Assembly (NCBI GenBank): GCA_001584585.1 | Contig: LSYV01000012.1 | Span: 863,552-894,565, forward strand | Direction: 5' to 3' | From: Gonium pectorale | Taxonomy: Eukaryota; Chlorophyta; Chlorophyceae; Chlamydomonadales; Volvocaceae | DNA length: 31,014 nt | Shown here: piece by piece, positions 11,668 to 21,111 of the stretch | How positions within the stretch are numbered: position 1 is the stretch's first letter | How the letters are laid out: every line of letters starts with the position of its first letter | The notes under the pieces: generated by a model | Told to the model about the DNA's origin: nothing | Databases searched by the model: none | Seen by the model: the letters and a program-made list of their open reading frames with translations, nothing else | Program-made: the position numbers and the translations under genes

Positions 11668-12056
11668 ATCGTACATGTCCGAAGGGCAGCGTTGTTTCCA
11701 GGCGCCTGGGTGAAGGAGACGAGCAGGTTGTCCCCCTCCTTCGACCAGGTTTGGCCCGGCTTTGCCCCATCAGCCCGAAACGCCCATACAGCAGCCCGTA
11801 CGCCACATCCTGCCGCATCGGGCTCCCCGGCTGTCAGACATCTACGTAAATGCGTTTTGTCACAGGACCGTCTGAGGGTTCCACTGGCAGAACCTGGGTG
11901 TACCTGGGTGTCGCGTGTTCAGGTCCGTTGGAAGGTGAGTAGGGCCGCATAGTGTCCTTACCTGTTTTTTTATGAAAAAAGTATAGAATTCCTTCTCATG
12001 ATTGGTCCCATGTTGCCTAGCCCACATTCGGACGCGAGGCTGCGCGCAGAGGCCTG

Positions 12057-12095
12057 CTTCATCACCCGTTTCTGTTTTTTTCCTTCATCACCCGT
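12057..12095. repeat. 13-bp direct repeat
   Basis: CTTCATCACCCGT occurs at 12057-12069 and 12083-12095, separated by a T-rich spacer with a run of seven T. It looks like a small local duplication in non-coding sequence. Confidence 0.8.
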
Positions 12096-13246
12096 ATGTA
12101 TGCGCGCCCCTGAAGTGCCCACTGTGAACGGCGCGCCTTCCTACGGATGAGTAGGGACAGCCATTCGTCGCGCATGCGGTTGCCCCACTTCTTAGACCCG
12201 CGGCTCTTTCAGGACAGGCCAGGTCGACCGTATCCTGCCTGCCATCCGAGCCCGTTGCCATCTCCGCGCCGCACAACTGGGAATAGGGCCCGTTGCCGTA
12301 GATTGGCAGGCTCAACAGACGCCCCGTGCCCTAGGGGAAGCCTGCCTAGGGGCCCAACCCATCACCGGACGGGGCTACAGCGCCGACGCGAGCTTTTGGT
12401 GCCTAGCCGCGCTCACGCCACGTCACAACACCCTTAATATCTGCAATAAGCCCAGCACCTGCAGCAGGCCTCTGCGCAGTCGCCAGGTCCGAAAGCCGCT
12501 CCAGCAGGGCACCGCAACCGAGAACCGGCGCAGCAGCGTGCTCTGTCGGGGGCCGACAGCGTCAACGGCGGCCCGCAACGTGCCGGCCGCCAGCCACCGG
12601 CCTGTCCACACACCGTCCGCAGCTGCGGGTGCTCGCCTCCCGCATGCGGCCCCGGATGCGGCTGCACGCTGCCTGGCTCCTCCACGCCCGGCCGCCGTTC
12701 CCACCGCATTCGCGCTGGCGCTTTGTACCCACCCCACCCCCTGGAAAAGCACAGAAAACGACGAAGACCCTTCGCCCCGGCGCGCCGCCGCTCCGGAGTC
12801 ACAACGCAGCGCACACGTCGGGTGCCGCCTCGGCCCACCAGCCCCGGACCCTTCCGCAGCTGCCCCCCGCCCCACCCAACCAGCGCGCCTGTCTCCCGGG
12901 GCTATCCAGGGCGACTGCTTCAAACTAGGTCTGCTGCTGCAAACACAGGGTGGGGCCGTGGAGCCGCGGGGCACGGGTGCACCGGGAGCGAGGCTCGAGG
13001 GCGCGTCGGGGCGCTCTGGAGCCCAACCAGGAAGGGGCTCGCTGCCGGAGGCCACATCCGCCGGTCAGAGGGCTGGACAGACTGCGTTGCGGCTGCCCGC
13101 CACGGCAGGTGGGGACAGCGGCAACAACACGGCAGTTGCAGTAAGCCATTGCAGTTGCCCATAGTGAAAAAGAACGGCACATACGCGTGCTGGGATCTGC
13201 CGCTGCCGCTCTTCCCGGCGGCGATGGCGGAGGAGGCTTGGGCCCG

Positions 13247-16200
13247 CTACCCGCCGGCCGTGTCCATCGCCGCCGCCCCGCCGCCGCCCCCCTGCTTCGC
13301 TGCCAACGCCGCCTGCGCCGCCGCCGTCGCGGCGGCGCTGTAGGCCGCCGCGGCCGCCGTGGCGGCGGTGCTGCCGGCGGTGGCGTCCGTCCGCAGCTCG
13401 AACACCTGGAAGTATGCCTCCGACAGCGCCACCATCTGCGATCGGGGGTTGGGCGGTAAAGACTCGTGCGGCTGGCTGGGTCCTGATTACAAGAAGTTCT
13501 CAGATCAGGCGGGCCTGTGGCGGCGCGCCGGCAAAGGTCCCGCAGGAGTATGCCCCGCTCCGCCCACCGCCTCCCTACTCAGATCATGCTGGCGGGCCTG
13601 CCTGCGGCCACAGGAGGCACGCACCGCCCCCGAAACGTCACCCCGAAGCACCTCCGGACCCAGTGACCTGCACCCCCGGGTCAAAACCGGATCAGTCCCG
13701 AACGCAAGCAGAATCGCGCACCTGCGGCAGGATGTCCTGCACCGCCAGGTCCTGCACCTCGTACCAGATGTCCTCGGCCTTGCGGTGCACGTGCACACGG
13801 TACGTGCCGGCGTCGGCCTTGCCGTCGTGCACCTGTTGAGGTGGGGGTTAGGAGGTTAGAAAGCGCTCTCTACAAAGAAGACACGCCGCTCAGTTGGCAT
13901 CCGGCGAGACAACATGGAGGTTGGGGTCGGTAGGGATGGGCGTGCGCGCCGTCGGTTTGGAGGGGAGCGGTGGGGTCTACGGGGGACGCCAACCTCCTGG
14001 GCCCTCATACAGCGAGATCGGGTCGCTGCTGCCTGGCCCAGCGTGGCAAGAATCCGAGGCGCACGCCACGCGTATGCCGGCGTACCAGGTTGGCCACCAG
14101 GTCGTACTTGGACGAGCTGCCGTACGCCTCGGCTCCGGGCGCCCCGGCGGCGCCGCCCGACGCGACGGCGGGCCGCTCGGGCAGCGGCAGAACGTCTCGC
14201 AGCTCCAGGCCCTGTACAGGAGGGTGGTAAAGCCGGTGGTAAAGAGGGTGGGATGAAGACGGGAAACGGGTTAAAAGGGCGGTAGAGAGGGTAGCAACGA
14301 GCCAGGAAGGAAGCTCGGCGGTCGGCGTTGGGCCTTGGCACCTGCACCGCGTGTGGGATGGCGGAACGAGACCGCCGGGTGGGTACAGTACATTGGCGGC
14401 GCGTCACGCAGCTCGCCAGCCTTTCAGGAGGTGCGTGTTATCGGAGAGCGGGGCCGGGGCTGGGCTGGCCGGGTTGGGGTTTAACGCGAATGCCGCAACG
14501 CGACCTTTTACCTAGGCCGCAACAGCCCGGCCGGCCGGGCAGGCCTACGAGCCCTTCGTAATTTGCAAACACATGCCCGCCCGCCCGTGCCCGCCCACCT
14601 TCACGGGGAAGTTTACGAGCGTGGGGTTCTTCTCGCGGAAGAAGTTGTTCTTGGTGAAACGGCGGTAGTGGAGCGCGAGATATCGCGGCAGGCGGGTGAT
14701 GCGGAAGCGGCGGCGGCCGGCGCGGATGTCGTCGGTGAGCGTCTCGCCGTCAAACTTGCGCAGGATGTGGAAGATGGGCACCTGGAGGGGGGGGTCGGCG
14801 GGGGACGAGTGGGCGAGGCGCCGGAAGGACGGTACTGGTGGGCATGCGGGACAGGGCCTGAAGGGAGGGACTGAAGAGTGTTCGGCTCGGAGAGCCATGA
14901 CTTGAAAGACATGGAAGGAAGGGCAAGCACCTACAAAACAGCACGCCATTGAGGCTAAGTCCCTCCCCGGCAACACCAACGTATGCTTTCGCACCCTCCC
15001 CTCCCCCGAACCGGTCCGCCCGACCCTCGCGGAGTGATGTTCTTCTCCTAGCAAGTCGTGGGAGGCAAGGACGNNNNNNNNNNNNNNNNNNNNNNNNNNN
15101 NNNNNNNNNNNNNCCTCCCACGACCTCACCCTCCCTCCCCGAACCGGTCCGCCCGACCTGCGGGATGATGTTCTTCTCCAGCACGTCCTTGAACAGTGGC
15201 GCGGGCGGCAGCTCCAGACCCAGCAGCAGGAAGGGGATGCGCTCCGTGGTGTCCTGACCCGTGGCCGCAGCCGCGGTGCCCTTGCCCGTGCCGGCCAGAG
15301 TCGTCACCTCCAGCTCACCCTGCCCAAGGCGGCGGGAGGCGGCGGAAGGCGGTGGGCCGCAGCAAAGGCGGCGCCAGCAGCCCAGGAGGGAGCAACGGCA
15401 AAACTCCACGCGTGCCGACCCGGCCGGCCTCAGCCCTACTACACACTGCTCCGCAGCACTCCCCCACATGCGTCCCCTAAGGCGTACGGTACGATGCTGC
15501 GAGCAGCGCCCTCCACCGCAGCTGCAGGCCTGCAGCCCACCAGGTCTGCGGTTACCCGACGAACCACGGGGATTGCACGCTGTAGTCGCCTCCCGGTGAG
15601 CCGGACGAGAGAGGGCCGACCAGCGCCGGCACTTCGCAACAGAAGTTTCATACCCCGCCCCATGCCCTCTCCCTCCCCCCACCTGCAGGCTCTGCATGAG
15701 GCCCCCCCCCTCATTGCATGATGGCCCCACCCCCGCCTCATGCCCCTCTCCCCCCACCTGCAGGCACTGCGTGATGATGGACGGCTTCTTGGGCTTGCCG
15801 CCCGTCAGGTCGCTGTGGAGGCTGTTGAGCAGCCAGGACCAGTACTCCACCGGGTCCGACTGCGGTTGGCAGTTGGGAGTTGGGAGTTCAGGGCTGTTAC
15901 CGGATATCTTCACACATGGTCTCAGGTCTCGCACAAGGTCTCAGGTGCGGCGGCGTCGGTGAGATCACTTGGAAGCAACCAGCTTCGGAGTAGGCAAGAG
16001 GTATCGGCCGGCCGTTAGGCCATTGTTAGTGACGACGGCCGGCGGTGTGCGCACCTGCGCCTCGGCCGTGAACCTCTTCTTGGAGGCATTGCGGACCGCC
16101 TGGACGAACTCGTGCGGCGACACCTGTCGACAGCCCCCGCGCGGGCGACGGAGCGGGTCGAGGAGGTCATGGCGACGAGCAACCCAACGAATGGGATGTA

Positions 16201-19200
16201 AAGCTCCCAGCGCCGACCCCCCAAAGCCCTCTAGCACTCGCGCGAATGACCGCCTGTACCTGCGCTTGCCCCTGTGCGGACCTGTGGGATGTCGCGCCCC
16301 CGCCAGCACCCGTCGCTCCCCCCTGCCACCCGTCGCCTTCCACTCCCAACACGGCCTCCTCTGCTCTCCCCTCCTAACCCCCAATCCCCGGCTGACACAC
16401 ACACATATACTGTTTTGTCGTAGAACTCGTTTGAGCATACCAGAACGCATACGTAACACACACATATATACACATCATACATCACGCTCGTCGTATGCGT
16501 TTGCCTTTTCAGCATATATACACACACACGCACCTGGCCCTTGAAATTCCGGGTGTTCCAGACCTTGCGCATCAGCTCGCCGAACCGCTGCACCAGGGGC
16601 GACCTGATCGAGGCAGTGTTGGAGGCGTCCAGGAAGAAGTCCCTGGGGGGCGAGGGCGGGCCGGGGGCGGACGAGGATCATCATTTCCGAGGGGCAGAGT
16701 GCACATAGGTGGGGAGGGGGTTGGAGGTCGAGGGGCCGCCTTACGGGGGCCTGCCGGGCGAGATGCATGGTGCAGGGGCAGGTTGGGCAACGCCCTGATC
16801 GCAAAGAGGGATGCCACAGGCCCCGCTCTCCGCCAACAAAAGGTAGGGACCGCATGTTTCACAGCCCACACGTTCCATTTCATCACACGCCCAGCAAGGC
16901 ATCCCAGACAGGCTTGCATTGGGCCCCCCCCGGAATTTCTGCTACAGCCGGTGGTGGCTCTGTGGGCACACGCTTTCCCTCGCTTTGGGGCTTGGGTACT
17001 TTCGCCCCGTCTTCCGCCTGCTCGAACACCGTAACGGAACGCACGTGTGCATGCGACCCGCATGTCGAGTCACGACGTCGTGCATAACCGGCGAAAACAT
17101 GCGGCGTCTCCCCTTCCCCGAACACCCCTCCTGCCCTGCTTGCCCGCGGCTCACCGGAGCGGCGTGATGCGCGCACAGATCTGGACGATGACGTTGATGT
17201 AGTCATTCGCCTGCGGGCAGGAAAGACGTTGATGAAGCGGTTGTAAGGTGGCGCGGCTGTCGGGAGTCGGTTGGGATCAGCCATTACTCCAGCGAAGATG
17301 CTCCGTGGGAGACGCCTGACCCTCTGCTGCCCGAGTCAGGTATCAGCTGCGACCAGGCTGGGAATTATGTAGAAGTCCCTCGCACATGCCCTTCCCCAAC
17401 CTTGTCAAGCACCGTCAACGGCCCCACATCCCGCACCTTCATGTTGTTGAGCCCCACCAGGCCGGGCATGTACTCCGTGCCGTCCAGCGCGCGAGCCCAC
17501 TTGACCGTCCTGCAGGCGGTTGGAAGGTTGGTGGTTAAGACCGTTGGCGGTGGGCCAGATCCAATCCGGCGGCGCTCAGTCAAGCACAACGCCCTACGAC
17601 CCGCCCTCGTGATGGCCATTCCGGTGACCTTTACTGCCATCCCCCAGTGCCCCAGAGAAGGTGTGCACCAGACAGGCAGGCAGGCAGGCAGGCAGGCACG
17701 CAGGCACGCACTTGTCGAGCGCGACGACCTCCTCCGGCCTGAACCGCGGGTCGCGCACGTGGCGAATGTCGTCCAACGACTTGTCGTACACCTCGTAGTT
17801 GTCGGGCAGGCAGTACACCTGCACACGGGCGTGTGAATACCATACACGAGAGGGATACCGGTTTTTCTATACGAGGATACTGCTGCTACAATGCGTGCAA
17901 GCGCATGGGCGCAACCCGGCCTCGGGATTAGTCTCAATCTCATGAGCACACGCAACGACGCGCTCGCCCCGGAGCTCAGCGGTGCCCAGCGACGTAACCC
18001 CCGGAGTCGTACGTTGACACCGCCATGAGGCAACCTGGCCCCAACAATTGATTGCTGGTTGGACCGCTTTTCTCCGGCTTCCAAATAACGAACCAACCTT
18101 CCCGTTGTCCAGCTTCATGAACATGTGGTGCGCCGACTCGAGCGAGTGCGTGTAGGCGTGCGTGCTCAGGCCGCGGCCCTGGCGAGGGGGCAGGGTTTGA
18201 GGTTAGGGGGTGCCCGGTCAATGTCACTAGCAGGGAAACGGCCCCAACCGCCAACCTCCAGCCGCACCTGGAAATACTTTCCGCACACCAGGCACACGTA
18301 CACGTTGACGGGGCTAAGCGACACGCTGCAGCACTTCTCGAAGTCGAAGTCCAGGTTCTGCGGGTGAGGGGTGGGGCCGGGGCATTAGGACGCGGATTTG
18401 GAGCAGGTCGGAGACTAGTTGCGACGGGGTCAAAGGATGAAAAGGCGTTTTTACTGCACAAGCATGCGGCGCATGCCGTCCCGAATCGCTGAGGCAAAGT
18501 AACGATGAATCCCACCGTCCTTTCCGGGCCCGTCCGAAAAGACCAGGCCCCAGACCAGCCCGCTGCCCCAAAGAAAGAAAGGTGCCGAGAAACTAGGCAG
18601 CCCAGGGAAAGTAGCTGAAGAGCTGAAGGGCTGAGGGGGGTTCCTGGCGCGCCGTTGGCGATACCGCAGGCCCCCATGATGCGTCGCAGTTGCAGCGGGG
18701 TGGGGGCGGGAGCACAGGGCGTGACCCAGGAGGAGTGGACAGCGCGGAGACCGGGACGGGGAAATGCAGGAGAGGGCATTTGCGATGTCGGGTGGGGTGG
18801 TGCCGGGGCTGGGGCCGGAGCAATTCTTTGTTGAATACTAGTGACGTGGGGCAGGGAGGGGTACGAGGTCGGAGGGAAGACCCACACTGCTAGCGCGCGC
18901 CGCCCCGTAACAGCCTCACAGGCAGGCAGCGCCTCTCCTACTGAAGCACGGGAAAAGGGCATAGGGCCGTATACCACCTCCGCCACGCACCCCGCTGTTC
19001 GCGCGCCGTGCAGCCCCGTCCGGGCGTCAGGGAGCTCCGCAAGGGCCCTTCGTGGCCCGCGCAAGGGCCGGGGGCGGACATGCCGACCAGCACGTCCTCG
19101 CGGCACGCAGCTCCACTCGGGAGACCCCTCGGCAGCTCCGAGCCGCCAGCAAGGCTGAGGGTCTCCCGCTCCCGCTCCCGCTCCCGCACGCAAACGCAAA

Positions 19201-20651
19201 CCAGCTGTGTAGCAACCCCTTTCCCCAGGCCGACCCCAGGCCGGCCCAGCCACCGCCCCCGAGCGCGTGCATGGTGCGCCGCCCGGCGGCCCCTGGCCCC
19301 TCCCTCCCGCGGGGGGCCCTCGGCCTTCGGAGCATCCTCCCCATGCGCCGCAGCTAAGCACCCCTCTTGCAAAGCCAGTGGGCTCTACGATGACGTCTGA
19401 TGCGTCGCTGGCGGCCATTGTCGCTGTGTTGCGCAAGCCACGACACGCAGAGGCGGCAAGGCGCTGCGAGCGCCAGGCGGCAGCGCCAGGCGGCAGCGCC
19501 AGGCTCGTAGGGGCCGCAACCCCCGCACTCGCCGCACAAGGCGCACCCGCGGGTCCCCGCGCACCTAACGTGCATCACGACCCGGGACCGCTTCCCCGCA
19601 ACAAGCCCCAAGGGAGCTCGGACCGAACCGACGCAATCGGTTGCGGCAGTTGTCAAGCCCTATCAAGGTTGAACGACCGAAAGGCTGTGAATACGATTCC
19701 GTGCGCAGCGACCACCCGGCGGGACATAGTGCTCAGAAGGGCGCGGGCGAGAAGCGACCGCCACGAACGAGGTTCGCCAGACGGACGTCAACCGCAAGTC
19801 CCAACCAGAAAGAGCAGCATGGCGAGGTCCCTGCGCCTGCCGCCATCTCCCACCGGAGGTGGCATCCGCTGTGCATGAGGGAATGCCCAAGTCCGCTGCA
19901 ACGCCATCAGCACACCGCCGGATTCCCACCACGCTGTCGTGGACGGGTCGGGCGGAGGGTCCATGGGCTGCCTGCTAGGATACTTTTTGCTTGCTGGCTG
20001 GCTGGCTTGCCGCCGGTATGTCTTGAGCGCGCTGTCATGCATTGACAACGCACGCGTGGATATGGGGCTGCCCCGGCTGAGGAATGCACACCTGTTGCAC
20101 CACGGCGACACACCAGGCCCATCAAGCCGCATCGCATGTCTCACCCATCGATGCGCTCTATAGCCGCGCCGACGCTGTCCGTGGGCTGTACCCGCCCAAA
20201 GGGGAGGCCCTCTCCCGGCTGGGCCCCGTTGTCACCCACTGTTCCGGGACCCCAGCGCCGCCGCTACGGTGACGCACGCGCTGATCTCCCCTCGGCACCC
20301 CACCTGGCGAGAGATGGTGTCCAGATAGGGGCACTCGGCTCCCTTCTTGACGACAGCTCGGCTGGTGCTGCGCGGCAGGAAGACCTGGTCGTCCTCATCG
20401 CCATCATCGGCACCGTCGCCGGCAGGGGTGGGGCCGACAGCCCGGCCAGAACCTGGCTCGGCATCCGCAGCGGCAGTTTCCGCGGCCTGTTGCTCAACGG
20501 TCGCAGCCGCGGCGTCCTCTTCAGCCCCCGCCACGCCGGCATCCTCGGCACCACTGTCCGCCCGCTGGCGCTTCATCGGCGAGGCTCCCTCCACGCCGGC
20601 ACCAGCGTCTGCATGCTGCTCATCGCCGTCCTCCTCGCGCTCTCGCTTCAT
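13247..20651 (-). CDS. USP39: USP39/SAD1-type tri-snRNP protein (14 exons, 601 aa)
   Basis: Homologue of the U4/U6.U5 tri-snRNP-associated ubiquitin-protease-like protein needed for pre-mRNA splicing in the nucleus. Exons: 20651-20304, 18357-18268, 18178-18098, 17818-17712, 17509-17437, 17210-17155, 16642-16534, 16123-16055, 15859-15758, 15319-15158, 14781-14599, 14211-14086, 13832-13722, 13435-13247. Residues 1-105 are acidic with two MKR-type basic clusters. The UBP zinc finger spans about 107-200, with C107, CLVC (138-141), H153, H157 and H163/H164. The USP-like domain follows. Its Cys box reads NNMKANDY (230-237), with Asp where active enzymes have the catalytic Cys, and the His box has Thr512 in place of His, as expected for this pseudo-protease family. 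RFTKNNFF and YEVQDLAVQDILPQ are hallmark segments. Human USP39 has 565 residues. The start is the first ATG of the conserved frame; a longer frame to 20708 begins only with GTG. Confidence 0.93.
14993..15187. repeat. Partial duplication of exon 10 end and splice donor, spanning the gap
   Basis: Positions 14993-15057 closely resemble 15128-15187. Both contain the CCGAACCGGTCCGCCCGACC core and GATGTTCTTCTCC. The right copy is the end of USP39 exon 10 with its donor. The left copy lies in intron 10 and carries small insertions that break the exon frame and alter the donor context. Confidence 0.8.
15074..15113. other. 40-base assembly gap (N run)
   Basis: Exactly 40 N lie in USP39 intron 10. GTCGTGGGAGG ends 8 bases before the gap (15055-15065), and its perfect reverse complement CCTCCCACGAC begins immediately after it (15114-15124). 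The true length is unknown. Confidence 0.99.
16395..16532. repeat. CA/TA-rich microsatellite region in USP39 intron 7
   Basis: Three CA/TATA tracts occur at about 16395-16410, 16455-16475 and 16513-16532. The last abuts the exon 7 donor, so on the transcript strand the donor runs directly into TG repeats (GTGCGTGTGTGTGTATATAT). Confidence 0.85.
17674..17710. repeat. AGGC tetranucleotide repeat at the USP39 exon 4 donor
   Basis: About six AGGC units (17674-17697) followed by two degenerate CACGCAGG-type units reach the splice donor at 17711-17710. On the transcript strand the intron begins GTGCGTGCCTGCGTGCC and continues as CCTG units. Confidence 0.9.
19163..19186. repeat. CTCCCG hexanucleotide repeat, four units
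   Basis: Four perfect CTCCCG units in USP39 intron 1. The transcript strand reads CGGGAG repeats. Confidence 0.9.
19470..19504. repeat. 13-bp tandem repeat in USP39 intron 1
   Basis: GCGCCAGGCGGCA occurs at 19470-19482 and 19483-19495, then a partial third copy to 19504. Intron 1 (18358-20303) otherwise holds no frame or motif that I recognise. Confidence 0.9.
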
Positions 20652-21111
20652 GGGCTGCACGGCGTGCAAGCCGGGACTCGGCGATCCCGGCCCTCCGAGT
20701 GGCCTCACGAAGTGACTTGATTAACGGCTGTAAATTGAATAAAGAAAGCAAATATGTATGCGTAGTCGGCCTTACGTTGATTGCAACGTTTCGCTGTTCA
20801 GAGTGTTTTAGGCACACAATGCCCAGAGGTGCGATGTGGACGCCGTCGTGATAATAGCAAGCTGTGCACCGTACTTCCTTCCTAGTGTGTACAGGGCGAG
20901 TGTGTACGGGGCGGTTCCAGAGAAGCATTGCAGTTAGCGTAATCAAACAGGCCAACAGCTTCGATTTTCATCAAAATTTGCTTCATATTAGGCTTGTCTG
21001 CTTGTCTCCGTCCCGTCTGTGGTGGAGCAACACAGCCCACAAGCGTTCGCGCGACCGCGAAGTGCGCCGTGGCGGCCGTGACAGGCCCAAAACCTGTGAA
21101 CCTCCAAAAGC
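20652..21111. promoter_or_regulatory. Shared head-to-head promoter region
   Basis: Only 460 bp separate the start codons of the divergent USP39 gene (minus) and the unknown 805-aa gene (plus). Both leaders and promoters must fit here unless an upstream exon was missed. The part at 20710-20760 is AT-rich (contains AATTGAATAAAG) against the GC-rich surroundings. I see no convincing TATA box in either direction. Confidence 0.5.

Larger units (their letters stand above)
10740..13246. other. Starch synthase upstream region and 3' flank of USP39
   Basis: No coding exon can be supported. The right part (about 12430-13246) is the downstream flank of the USP39 stop codon and probably includes its 3'UTR. 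Overlapping low-complexity frames of about 200 codons occur there on both strands, which argues against any one being real. The left part upstream of 10740 should hold starch synthase promoter elements. A 9-bp tandem repeat of ACAGATGTT lies near 11351-11368. Confidence 0.5.

Noticed and set aside
12423..13164. Overlapping open frames of about 210 codons on both strands downstream of USP39
   Set aside because: Both are Ala/Arg/Pro-rich with no motif or splice partners, and long frames on both strands are expected in GC-rich sequence. The region fits a 3' flank.
19384..20045. Possible nested gene in USP39 intron 1
   Set aside because: The frames are short, basic and low in complexity, with no start context or domain that supports a gene.
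20652..20708. N-terminal extension of USP39 by 19 codons
   Set aside because: The extension begins with GTG, not ATG. The first ATG of the conserved frame is at 20651.
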